In this document: piece by piece, positions 42,866 to 51,495 of the stretch
How positions within the stretch are numbered: the first letter of the stretch is position 1
How the letters are laid out: the number at the start of each line of letters is the position of its first letter
Source: JAUVPY01 sp034412795
GTDB taxonomy: Bacteria > Chloroflexota > Anaerolineae > 4572-78 > NAK82
Length of the DNA stretch: 64,000 nucleotides
Assembly (NCBI GenBank): GCA_034412795.1
Contig: DAOUMD010000132.1
Location: 1 to 64,000 of the forward strand
Direction of reading: 5' to 3'
Program-made: the position numbers and the translations under genes
The notes under the pieces: generated by a model
Database searches by the model: none
Told to the model about the DNA's origin: nothing
Seen by the model: the letters and a program-made list of their open reading frames with translations, nothing else

Positions 42866-43675
42866 ATGACAACCCAAAACCTCAGTTTGTATAACCAACA
42901 GGCAGAGATCGCCCAGACCGAAACCCAGTACAGCCTGGCCAAGATCCTTGGCATCTGGGCGGTGGTAGCCCTACCGATGGCTTTGTTGGCCTGGGTGGTC
43001 ACTCCGGCCCTGATCCCGCACGTGGACCTGCACCCGGGGATCCTCTTCTGGCTGATGATGATCGTCGGCCTGGTCTGGCAGTTCGTGCTATCACTGGTCA
43101 TCCTATATCGCGAACTGGGCACGCTGCGCTGGTCGGCGGTCCGACATCGCACCTGGTTAAATATGCCTCGCTCGCCACAGACGAATGAGCCCCAAGCCAA
43201 GCTGTTCTGGTGGCTGGTGCCGTGTCTTGTGGTCAGCGCACTGGTTGACCTGGCCATCGGGGAGTTCTTGAACGCTCCGCTGACCTGGCTCTTCCCGCTC
43301 CTGGCGGAGCCTGCCTACGCCGACATGAGCGGGCTGGTCAGTCCGGAGTTCGTGGGCAAATGGTGGCTGGTAGGAATCGTGTTGATTAGCTGCCTGTTTA
43401 ACTATTTCCTGGGTGAAGAGCTGCTTTTCCGGGGCGTGCTGCTGCCCAGGATGCGCGGTGCTTTTGGCAAGTGGGACTGGGTAGCCAATGCGGCACTCTT
43501 CGGGCTCTACCACCTTCACAAGCCGTGGATGATCCCGTCCATTGCCGTCAGCTCGCTGGCCACGGTATGGCCCGCCCGCCGCTTTCGTTGTAACTGGATG
43601 GCCGTCATCATCCACGGAGTGGAAGGCATCTTTCTGCTGGTAGTCGTGCTGGGTGTCGTAATGGGACTGGCATAA
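42866..43675 (+). CDS. CPBP-family intramembrane metalloprotease
   Basis: A 269-residue membrane protein of the CPBP/Abi group. The motif FLGEELLFRGVLLPRM contains E-E-x-x-x-R, and HLHKPW supplies a His. A long hydrophobic N-terminal part and several further helices complete the fold. Members cleave membrane substrates or process peptides and prenylated proteins; in some bacteria they provide immunity to bacteriocins. The GGGAGGG before the ATG is a good ribosome-binding site. It is followed by an ABC exporter in the same direction, which may share a transcript. Confidence 0.87.
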   Translation: MTTQNLSLYNQQAEIAQTETQYSLAKILGIWAVVALPMALLAWVVTPALIPHVDLHPGILFWLMMIVGLVWQFVLSLVILYRELGTLRWSAVRHRTWLNMPRSPQTNEPQAKLFWWLVPCLVVSALVDLAIGEFLNAPLTWLFPLLAEPAYADMSGLVSPEFVGKWWLVGIVLISCLFNYFLGEELLFRGVLLPRMRGAFGKWDWVANAALFGLYHLHKPWMIPSIAVSSLATVWPARRFRCNWMAVIIHGVEGIFLLVVVLGVVMGLA

Positions 43676-43701
43676 GCCAGCGGCTTACAAGGAGAATATC
43701 A

Positions 43702-44427
43702 ATGTTCGGGAGACAAGATCAACACATAGACAACCACAACCTGATAGACTTGCATGACGTGGTGAAGACTTACGATACAGAGGCGGGGGGATTGACCGTG
43801 CTCAAGAACGTCTCGCTGCGGGTGCGCGAGGGAGAACTGGTGGGCGTGGTGGGTCCCTCGGGTTCCGGCAAGTCCACACTGTTGAATATGATCACCGGCA
43901 TTGACCGGCCTACTAACGGCGAGGTGTTCGTCAGCGGCGAGGCGGTGCACACGCTGAGCGAGAACGAATTGGCCCGCTGGCGAGGGCGAAACGTGGGTGT
44001 CATCTTCCAGTTTTTCCAGTTGCTGCCCACGCTGACCATCCTGGAGAACGTAATGCTGCCTATGGATTTCTGCAACGTCTACAAAGGGCGCGAGCGCAAG
44101 GCGCGAGCCATGCATCTCCTGGAACAGGTAGACATCGCCGAGCAGGCGCACAAGCTGCCCAGCGCGCTCAGCGGCGGGCAGCAGCAGCGAGCGGCCATCG
44201 CCCGCGCCCTGGCTAACGATCCGCCGCTGTTGGTAGGCGACGAGCCAACCGGCAACCTGGATACGGCCACCGCAGACCAGGTGTTCGCGCTGTTTGAGGA
44301 GCTGGTCGATCAGGGCAAAACGCTGGTGATCGTCACCCACGACCTGAGCCTGAGCGAGCGCATGGGGCGGGTGCTGCACCTCCTCGACGGGCGCATCCAC
44401 CGTGACCAGAGCAACGGGCATAATTAA
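43702..44427 (+). CDS. ABC transporter ATP-binding protein (LolD/MacB type)
   Basis: A 241-residue nucleotide-binding subunit. Walker A is GPSGSGKST, the signature is LSGGQQQR, Walker B is LLVGDEPTGNLD, with the H-loop His in VIVTHDLS. The FQFFQLLPTLT Q-loop and the DEPTGNLD phrase are typical of the LolD/MacB/FtsE class. It pairs with the FtsX-type permease downstream, which is larger than the usual permease and probably works as a dimer of two fused halves. Confidence 0.95.
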   Translation: MFGRQDQHIDNHNLIDLHDVVKTYDTEAGGLTVLKNVSLRVREGELVGVVGPSGSGKSTLLNMITGIDRPTNGEVFVSGEAVHTLSENELARWRGRNVGVIFQFFQLLPTLTILENVMLPMDFCNVYKGRERKARAMHLLEQVDIAEQAHKLPSALSGGQQQRAAIARALANDPPLLVGDEPTGNLDTATADQVFALFEELVDQGKTLVIVTHDLSLSERMGRVLHLLDGRIHRDQSNGHN

Positions 44428-44450
44428 GCGTAAAACATAAAGACGTAAAG

Positions 44451-44478
44451 CGTGATGCGTGACGCGTGATGCGTGACG
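44451..44478. repeat. Tandem 14-bp repeat
   Basis: Two perfect copies of CGTGATGCGTGACG in the gap between the ABC ATPase and permease genes, within a stretch rich in CGTAA and GCGTGA words. A simple intergenic repeat without evident function. Confidence 0.7.
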
Positions 44479-44562
44479 CGAAAATACACGGCTCACACAT
44501 CACAAATCACGTAAGCATGTGAACTATGCCAAGCTTTCGGGAAGATGACTGGGGAGGCACTG

Positions 44563-46962
44563 ATGGCAAGTATAGTCTGGAAAAAGGTCTGGCGCGATCT
44601 GGCGCATAACAAGGCACGCACCGCCCTGGCCGTGCTCTCTACGGCGGTGGGCGTCCTGGCGTTAGGGCTGGTCTTCGGCCTGTCGGGCGTGATGCGCGAT
44701 CAGTTGACGGCGGCTCACCGCGAGGCACTGCCGGCGCACATCACCTTCCGGGGCGGCCCGTTCAGCCCGGACATCGTGGACGCCGTACGGCGCGAGCCGG
44801 GCGTGCTATATAGTGAAGGTGAAATCGTCGCCTCCTTCCGATGGAAGCTCGAGGGTGAGGAAAACTGGCGCGATGCGCACATCGTCGCCCGCGACGACTT
44901 CGAAGACCAACGCATGAACCTGCTGCGCCTGGTGGAGGGCCGGTGGCCCACGGGGCGACTGCTGGGCATCGATCGCCTGTCCTCAGAACACATGGGCATC
45001 CGTCCCGGCACAAGCATCCTCGTCGAATTTGGGGGACGCGAGCGCCGTGTGTTGGTCGATGGGGTCGTGTACGCCCACGACGTGCTTTCACCCGAAATGG
45101 GTGGCGAGATGACGTTTTACGCCACGCCGGAGACCGCAACCTGGCTGACGGGCCGTGAAGATGGGGAAGACTACAACCGGCTTCACGTGCGTCTGGAAAC
45201 GTACAGCCAGGAAGCTGCCGAGGAGACAGCGGGGCGCATCAAGGATCGCCTGGAGCGCATCGGGCTGACTGTCGGTGAGTACGAGATCACCGACCCGAAC
45301 GTCCACTGGATGCAGGACATTATCGACGCGGTGCTGATCATCCTGGCCGTTATGGGAGTCCTTGCTTTGGGGCTGAGCGCTTTTCTGATCATCAACACCA
45401 TGAATGCCATCATCGCCCAGCAGGTATGGCAGATCGGCGTGATGAAGGCTGTGGGCGCGACCGTCTTGCGCGTGATAGACGTCTATCTGGCGACGGCGCT
45501 GATCTACGGCGGGCTGGCCCTGTTGCTGGCCGTGCCACTGGGCGCGGTTGGCGCCCACCTCATGGGGGCCTGGCTGCTGGATATGCTCAACGTCGAATTC
45601 AGTACATTTCAGATCCAGCCATCTGCGATAGCTATCCAGATCGGGGTGGGCGTGGCCGTGCCCCTGCTGGCAGCGCTGGTGCCGGCCCTGGGCGGTGCGC
45701 GCGTCACGGTGCGAGTGGCCATCAGCACCCACGGCATCGGGGGCGGGTTTGGGCATGGCTGGCTCGACCGTCTGATCGGGCAGATCCACTGCCTGCCGCG
45801 CCTGATGACCCTCGGCCTGCGCAACACATTCCGTCGTAAGGGGCGCCTCACATTGACGCTCGTCATGCTCACGTTTAGCGGCGCTATGTTCACCATGGTT
45901 ATGAGCACCGGGGCCTCCTTTGACAGCACCATGATGATCATGTACGAAGTCGGCGGCGAGGTGGCCCTGGAGCTAGACCGACCGGGACGTGTCTCGCGCC
46001 TGATCGAAATCGCCGAAGTGGTGCCGGGCGTCACCAAGGCGGAAGTGTGGAACGAGCATAGGGCGACACTTTCGCTAGGGACCAGTCCTGAGCACAGTCG
46101 AAGGGCCGGCGAGGAGCCCCCGGTCTCGTTAAGGGGGGTACCCCTTGACTCGGTGATGTTCAGCCCGCGCGTGGTCAGCGGCCGGAGCCTGCTGCCAGGT
46201 GACACCAACGCCGTCCTCATCAACCACCAGTTGGCCGAAGAGGAAGGCATCCAGGTCGGCGACGAGCTAACGTTGAACATCGATGGCGAAGAATCTGAAT
46301 GGACGGTTATAGGTTCCTATCTGAGCATCAACTCCCTGTCCGATGAGTTCTTCGTCCCGTTCGACGCCCTGGCACGGGAGACCGGGACATGGGGTCAGGG
46401 GAGCGAAGTGATGATACGCTCCCCGGCGGGTGACATCGAGTCCCACCAACGGCTGATCAAGGCACTGACCGATGCCTTCACCGCTCACCGCATCGAGGTA
46501 GACGGGACCTGGAGCGCCAGCAAGCAATGGGAGGAGACCAAGTCCGCGTTTGGCGTGCTCATCTACCTGCTGCTGACCATGTCGATTTTGACGGCGACCG
46601 TCGGCGGTATCGGGCTGATGAGCACTATGTCGATCAACGTGGTGGAGCGGACGCGCGAAATCGGCGTCATGCGCGCCATCGGCGCCACCTCGCTGGCCAT
46701 CGTCGGAGTGTTCGTCATTGAGGGCGTATTTGTGGGGGCCTTGTCCTGGGTATTAGCCATACCGCTCAGCATCCCGGGCGTGCGTCTCTTCGGAGATATG
46801 ATCGGCGAAGCCGTACTCGAACTCCCGCTTGACTTTGCCTACTCGACGGAAGGGTTGGTCCTGTGGCTGCTGATCGTGGTTGTCATCTCAGCGCTGGCCA
46901 GCCTGTGGCCCGCCCTGCGCGCGGCGCAGGTCAGCGTGCGCGAGGCATTGGCGTATGAATAG
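44563..46962 (+). CDS. ABC transporter permease, FtsX/MacB-type, duplicated
   Basis: A 799-residue permease. Start moved from 44545 to the ATG at 44563 because GGGGAGG precedes it and MASIVWKKVWRDLAHNKARTALAVLS is the usual FtsX-type N-terminus. Two FtsX permease halves are visible: helix 1 with a large periplasmic domain, then three helices (about 255-400), and again a helix at about 430 (RNTFRRKGRLTLTLVMLTFSG), a second periplasmic domain and three terminal helices with NVVERTREIGVMRAIGATSLAIV. Such single-chain permeases export lipids, lipoproteins or peptides with a LolD-like ATPase. No periplasmic adaptor gene is adjacent. Confidence 0.92.
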   Translation: MASIVWKKVWRDLAHNKARTALAVLSTAVGVLALGLVFGLSGVMRDQLTAAHREALPAHITFRGGPFSPDIVDAVRREPGVLYSEGEIVASFRWKLEGEENWRDAHIVARDDFEDQRMNLLRLVEGRWPTGRLLGIDRLSSEHMGIRPGTSILVEFGGRERRVLVDGVVYAHDVLSPEMGGEMTFYATPETATWLTGREDGEDYNRLHVRLETYSQEAAEETAGRIKDRLERIGLTVGEYEITDPNVHWMQDIIDAVLIILAVMGVLALGLSAFLIINTMNAIIAQQVWQIGVMKAVGATVLRVIDVYLATALIYGGLALLLAVPLGAVGAHLMGAWLLDMLNVEFSTFQIQPSAIAIQIGVGVAVPLLAALVPALGGARVTVRVAISTHGIGGGFGHGWLDRLIGQIHCLPRLMTLGLRNTFRRKGRLTLTLVMLTFSGAMFTMVMSTGASFDSTMMIMYEVGGEVALELDRPGRVSRLIEIAEVVPGVTKAEVWNEHRATLSLGTSPEHSRRAGEEPPVSLRGVPLDSVMFSPRVVSGRSLLPGDTNAVLINHQLAEEEGIQVGDELTLNIDGEESEWTVIGSYLSINSLSDEFFVPFDALARETGTWGQGSEVMIRSPAGDIESHQRLIKALTDAFTAHRIEVDGTWSASKQWEETKSAFGVLIYLLLTMSILTATVGGIGLMSTMSINVVERTREIGVMRAIGATSLAIVGVFVIEGVFVGALSWVLAIPLSIPGVRLFGDMIGEAVLELPLDFAYSTEGLVLWLLIVVVISALASLWPALRAAQVSVREALAYE

Positions 46963-47015
46963 GAGACGTTACGATCTTCACCGTTCCCAGTCGTTGATGT
47001 TGCTACCCAATAAGC

Positions 47016-48020
47016 TCAGAGTTTCGACTCTCGTTCCAATTCAGCGATCTTCTTCAGAACACCTTCTTTTGCCCGCAGCAGATCTGGAGGGACGTTCCGC
47101 TGGTCTATGAATTCGGCCATGGCTACTTCGATCTCAAGCAAATTGTGGCGGTATGTGCGTAACAAATCCCGATAGCCCTCCGCCAATTCCGTATCCACCG
47201 TGACAGGCACCACCGATGGCTGTACACCACTTAACTGCGGCAACGGCAAGGGCTCTTTGGCTCCACCGGCGTAGTAAGACAGGGCGAAGTTGTTTTCCAG
47301 GTTGGAGACCTTGAGGATGGGATGCTGCTTATCGCCAGTGCGGTTAGGCACCATACGCCCGACGTAAATCGCCATGTCCAGCACTCGTGCATAGCCGTCC
47401 TTTTCCGCAGCGCCCGCCCCAGCCATCGCCTCCAGTAAGGCCTGAGTATACCGGCTGTAAGGTGTGCCAGTGAAAGAAAGCTCGTCCCCACGAGAAGAGG
47501 CCATGATCACCCGCCCACTTCCCTCAGTCAACACCGTCTCCGCCTGTAGCGGCATGGGTGACTTGGCCAGGGCCACGCCCGGCGCTTTGGGCTGAGCGAC
47601 GCCGCCCGCGTGGCAGCAATCCAATAATACCACCAGTTTCTTAGCTTGGATGGCGCGTAGCCTAGCCGTGAGGTCGGCACCGCTGATCGCCGTTTTGGGC
47701 AAATTATTAACATCGTAGCCGTAGGTCAGCAGGTAGAACGACTCGGTCTGGCCGGGTGACTGGACACGGTAGCCGTGACCGGAGAAATAGATGATCACCG
47801 TCGAGTCGTGGCCAGCAAATCCGGCCAGCGCGTCGAGGGCTGAGATCACCTGAGCCCGAACGGCATCTTTTTCCGTCAGCAGACGCACTTGGGTGGAGGG
47901 GAAGGCGCAGCGGGCCGGATCGCGAAGAAGTTTGGCGATGACTGTAGCGTCCTTTACGGTGACCGGCAGGTCGGCCCCAACGCCGACGAGTAGGGCATGT
48001 CCCTGGTTAAATCCTGGCAT
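47016..48020 (-). CDS. Caspase-like (C14) protease with C-terminal coiled-coil adaptor
   Basis: A 334-residue predicted metacaspase/caspase-like Cys protease. The catalytic His82 is in IIYFSGHGYRV and the Cys136 in VVLLDCCHAGG, the classical H...DC/SCHAG dyad. The p20-like domain spans about 5-235. The last 55 residues (about 277-334) form a helical coil with YRHNLLEIEVAMAEF-DQRNVPPDLL..., which resembles the tail of the neighbouring regulator at 48039-49952. Start has GGAGCC upstream. The gene follows that regulator by 18 bases on the same strand. In bacteria such caspases act as infection- or damage-triggered death proteases. I infer activation through tail-tail contact. Confidence 0.88.
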   Translation of the reverse strand: MPGFNQGHALLVGVGADLPVTVKDATVIAKLLRDPARCAFPSTQVRLLTEKDAVRAQVISALDALAGFAGHDSTVIIYFSGHGYRVQSPGQTESFYLLTYGYDVNNLPKTAISGADLTARLRAIQAKKLVVLLDCCHAGGVAQPKAPGVALAKSPMPLQAETVLTEGSGRVIMASSRGDELSFTGTPYSRYTQALLEAMAGAGAAEKDGYARVLDMAIYVGRMVPNRTGDKQHPILKVSNLENNFALSYYAGGAKEPLPLPQLSGVQPSVVPVTVDTELAEGYRDLLRTYRHNLLEIEVAMAEFIDQRNVPPDLLRAKEGVLKKIAELERESKL

Positions 48021-48038
48021 CTACGGCTCCTTTTGGGA

Positions 48039-49952
48039 TCAGGCACAATGTTTAGCTAACTGAACTTCGATGTCGGCAATCTCCTCTTGTACTTCGCGCA
48101 TCGCTCTCTTTAAGTCAGGCGGTGCACTGCGAGGGTCAACGAATTCTGCGCGTTGTTCTTGCAATGTTAGCAGATTACGCTTGAGACGCTGGAGTTGACG
48201 CTGTAAAGCAGCATGCTCCTCGTTTGTCAGAGGTGGCTCATTGAACTCAGGTCGCTTGGCCTCGCTTATTTGATCTTCAATCCACAGTGAGAGGCGTTCG
48301 GCCAGCGACTGGGGACTGCTGTACTCCAGGAAGAGCAAGCCCTGAATATCGGCGGACAGAGTGGCCCGAAGCTCCTTGAGGATCGTACAGCGCACGCCAT
48401 TGGCGTGCATCAAGCCCAGCTCGTACAGCACGTTGGCGCCCGGAATGGAAAGGTCGGTGACGCCGTACTTGCAGGTTTGAATCAGCTTGCAGACGTTACA
48501 CAGCAAGGCGGTCGGCTCCAAATAATCCTTGGAGAGCACAGGCACCAGTCCATAGTGCTCCAGGGTGCGCCGGATGACTCCCTCACATTCCTCGTATTCC
48601 CGTGCGTAGGGCACGTTGACGAATACCCGGCGTGGGGAATAGAGCCGGATGATCTCAACTTTTTTGCTGCACGCGCCCAGGTTGAGGGGACAGACGCGTA
48701 GGATTGTATTCGGATCTTTGCTTTCCTCCTTCTTCTTACGCCCCCGGCCGCGCTTGGGCGGTTCGTAGTTGCGGATCTCGGGGCGCAGGTGTTCGGGAAG
48801 GATGGCCTCGTCCGGGACCGTGGTCAGCGCGTACTTAACCGCGCTCTCCAGTTCACGCACGTTGCCTGGGTAATCGTAACGGTGCAGCAAGGCCACCGTC
48901 TCGGGGGCGAAGTGGACCTGGCGCTCCTGGCTGTGGCGCTGCAAGAATAGGGCCGCCAGTGCTGGGATGTCATCGCCATCCTTGCGCTCCCGCAAAGGTG
49001 GCACCGAAATGACAAACTCGTTCAGTGCGACGAACAGTCTTCGCTTAACTTGCCTGACTGAGAGCATCGTTTCCAAGTCCTTGTCAGTGGAGGCGATGAC
49101 CCGCACATCCAGCGGAATTGGGTCTTGTCCCCCTATCCGCTCCACGATCCGATCACTTACCGCACCGATCAGGCGCGTTTGAAGCCGTACATCCAGATCG
49201 CCGACACTGTCCAGAAAGATGGTGCCCCCCCTGGCGCGCTCAAATTTGCCTGGGCGTGCCTCACTGATCCCATACAGAGCGCCGGCCTCGTAGCCGAACA
49301 ACTCACTTTCCAATACGGACTCAGAAAGGCGACCACAGTCGACCGCCAAAAACGGTCCATCCTTGCGCCGGCTCTGGCGGTGGATGGTCTGGGCGATGAG
49401 CCGTTTGCCGGTGCCTCCCTCGCCATAGATCAGCACGTTAAAGTCACTCTCGGCCGCATGGCCGATCTGTTCAAACAGCACTTGCATGCTAGCGCTGTTG
49501 CCGATGATGCGGTCAGCCTCTAACTCGACGTCGTCTCCTGGCTCTTCGCCGAGCAACTCCTGCTTCAGAGATTGGGCTTCAAGTGCACCTTGCACGGTGA
49601 GCGTCAGCTTTTTGCGCAAGTCTCGGTCCTTGGTGATGTAGTCGTAAGCGCCGCTGCCCATCGCGCGCAGCGCGTGGTCGGCGCTGCCATAGCCGGTGAT
49701 GACGAGCACCTGCACGTCCGGGTTGATCGCCTTGGCCTGCTCCAGCACGCCGAATCCCGAGAATTCCTCCTGACCGCCCAACATTCTCAGGTCGGTGATC
49801 ACCACGTCGAACGGTTGCTCTTCCAACAAGGCCAGGGCGGTATTGAGTTTCCGAGCCGCCGTGATTCTGTAGCCCTTATCACTCAGGCATCGCCGATAGA
49901 TCTCCTGCCAATCGGCGTCGTCTTCGACAATCAATATGCACGGTTCCGTCAT
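48039..49952 (-). CDS. Receiver, degenerate AAA+ and deoxyribosyltransferase/TIR-like effector fusion
   Basis: A 637-residue four-part protein. Start at 49952 (MTEPCILIVEDD) is preferred over the longer frame because GTAGGGA precedes it and it starts the receiver. Parts: receiver (1-120, Asp54 in VITDLRM); sigma-54-type AAA+ (about 145-395) with Walker A GEGGTGKR but GAFTGA changed to GALYGI (224-229) and Walker B FLDSV where FLDE(I/V) is usual; then a basic linker and, instead of a helix-turn-helix, a Rossmann-like domain (about 440-565: RRVFVNVPYAREYEE, TDLSIPGANVLYELGLMHANG) resembling nucleoside 2-deoxyribosyltransferase/TIR-like effectors, with candidate catalytic Glu511. Cys421, 428, 485, 488 and 494 could form a metal site. 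The C-terminal coil (about 576-637) resembles the caspase tail. It is probably not a transcription factor. Confidence 0.85.
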   Translation of the reverse strand: MTEPCILIVEDDADWQEIYRRCLSDKGYRITAARKLNTALALLEEQPFDVVITDLRMLGGQEEFSGFGVLEQAKAINPDVQVLVITGYGSADHALRAMGSGAYDYITKDRDLRKKLTLTVQGALEAQSLKQELLGEEPGDDVELEADRIIGNSASMQVLFEQIGHAAESDFNVLIYGEGGTGKRLIAQTIHRQSRRKDGPFLAVDCGRLSESVLESELFGYEAGALYGISEARPGKFERARGGTIFLDSVGDLDVRLQTRLIGAVSDRIVERIGGQDPIPLDVRVIASTDKDLETMLSVRQVKRRLFVALNEFVISVPPLRERKDGDDIPALAALFLQRHSQERQVHFAPETVALLHRYDYPGNVRELESAVKYALTTVPDEAILPEHLRPEIRNYEPPKRGRGRKKKEESKDPNTILRVCPLNLGACSKKVEIIRLYSPRRVFVNVPYAREYEECEGVIRRTLEHYGLVPVLSKDYLEPTALLCNVCKLIQTCKYGVTDLSIPGANVLYELGLMHANGVRCTILKELRATLSADIQGLLFLEYSSPQSLAERLSLWIEDQISEAKRPEFNEPPLTNEEHAALQRQLQRLKRNLLTLQEQRAEFVDPRSAPPDLKRAMREVQEEIADIEVQLAKHCA

Positions 49953-49960
49953 AATTGTCC

Positions 49961-51175
49961 CTACTCTGCCTCGATCAGTAGGTTCAAGGTGAAAGTCGTT
50001 CCTTGACCCACCTCGCTTTCCACCGCAATGATGCCCCCGTGACGTTTGACAATAGTATTGACAATGTGTAGCCCTAGCCCATAGCCCCGATCCTTGGTAG
50101 TAAAGAACTCCTCGAACAGTCGTTCCTGATCCTCTGGCGATATGCCACATCCAGTATCGCTGATCTCAACGCGCAGCATCTCACCCTCACGCTGGGTGCG
50201 AACGGTGAGTGTACCGCCATCCGGCATAGCCTCCCCGGCGTTCTTGATCAGGTTCATGAAGACCTGTTTCATCTGGCCTTCGTCAGCCAGTATCTCTGGC
50301 ACAGTTGGGTCTACATCCACGACCAGCTCAACATCAACTAGTTTGCGCTCCAATATGAAGAAAATCTCTCGAACGATGGCTTCTAAGCTGAGCCACTTGG
50401 GCTGAAAGATGTCCTGACCGCCCAAGGCCGAGAGATTGCGAAGCACCAGTTCACAGAAGTCCAGGCTGCGAGAAATCTTGAGCAGATCCGATTGATGAGA
50501 GTCATTGTCCAGATCGTCTTCAAGGAAGCCAAGAGTGTTGTGAATGACGCCCAACCCACTACGCATGTCGTGAACGATGCCGTCGGTCAAGCGGCTCAGC
50601 TCCGCCAATGGGAATTGCCCACCAGTTGTTGCGGTGGCTCCTTGCTTATGCTCGCTTAACCGGTGCCACAGATCGGCCCGCTCCTTGCGTAGCTTCTTGA
50701 CTTCGTTAACAAGAAATTCGATGTCTTCTTTCATATCTACTGGATCGTCCATTAAGTCCTTCTCATAAATTCCGAGCCTGAAGCCACGCAGCAGCATCTC
50801 AATGGCGTAGAAGTGGCGGACGTCATCAACCACATTAAGCAATTTTGTAGGACCGAAGGGTTTTGTCACGTATCCGTCTGCACCTAACGCCATAGCCCGA
50901 GCGATAGCATTCTCCGCGGCAAGCGCGGTAACCATAATGACCGGTATTTCAGCGGTGGCAGGTTTTGACTTGACGGTGTTCAGAAACTCGAGGCCGTTTA
51001 TACCGGGCATAAAGATGTCGCAGAGGACCACTTGGGGTCTTTTTTCTTCAATCAGGCGCAACGCCTTGACACCGCTGGCAGCTTCAAGCACACGGTAACC
51101 ACCAAGTTCGAGCATTCGCGCGATTAGACCGCGCATGTGTATCTCATCATCAACGACGAGTACCATAGCGCCCAT
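49961..51175 (-). CDS. Receiver-histidine kinase (hybrid, cytoplasmic)
   Basis: A 404-residue protein. The N-terminal receiver (about 4-125, Asp53 in LCDIFMPG) is followed by a helical dimerisation region with the H-box DGIVHDMRSGLG (His202) and a HATPase domain with N-box NLIKNAGEAM, DTGCGIS and GYGLGLHIV. There is no membrane helix, so it takes its input from partner proteins. It ends eight bases before the effector fusion, so it is the likely phosphodonor to that receiver or an intermediate in a relay from the larger kinase upstream. An alternative start is the Met at 51166. Confidence 0.92.
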   Translation of the reverse strand: MGAMVLVVDDEIHMRGLIARMLELGGYRVLEAASGVKALRLIEEKRPQVVLCDIFMPGINGLEFLNTVKSKPATAEIPVIMVTALAAENAIARAMALGADGYVTKPFGPTKLLNVVDDVRHFYAIEMLLRGFRLGIYEKDLMDDPVDMKEDIEFLVNEVKKLRKERADLWHRLSEHKQGATATTGGQFPLAELSRLTDGIVHDMRSGLGVIHNTLGFLEDDLDNDSHQSDLLKISRSLDFCELVLRNLSALGGQDIFQPKWLSLEAIVREIFFILERKLVDVELVVDVDPTVPEILADEGQMKQVFMNLIKNAGEAMPDGGTLTVRTQREGEMLRVEISDTGCGISPEDQERLFEEFFTTKDRGYGLGLHIVNTIVKRHGGIIAVESEVGQGTTFTLNLLIEAE

Positions 51176-51495
51176 GGCTCATCTACCACCGCAACCCAAC
51201 GCATTTCGAGAGATTTTCACATTCTCTCCGAGAATTTCTCGTGAACTTGCCAATCTCAGGATAGTCGTAGCTCCTTCCTATTAATTACGTAGTCCGAGCC
51301 ATCATCTGGAGATAACGCTTCTTCGAAGACCTGTTCTTCCCTTGTTCCACCAATTCTCTCGATCCATTCGCGCCCCCCACTCTCCTGTGTGGTAAGATGT
51401 AGACTTCATTTGCCCGCGTATTACCTTGTCCCGGCATATGTTATCTATGCAGGAATACCTAGAAAATCATCGTTAAAACGGGCCGTCCTAACATT
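51176..51495. other. Intergenic region between the two kinase genes
   Basis: About 320 bases with no open frame that I would call. It presumably holds the promoter of the three-gene unit 51175-47016, but no clear -35/-10 pair was found. Confidence 0.5.

Noticed and set aside
48039..50150. Longer 703-residue version of the regulator
   Set aside because: The first 66 residues overlap the kinase gene and look random; the receiver begins directly at the ATG at 49952 behind a good ribosome-binding site.
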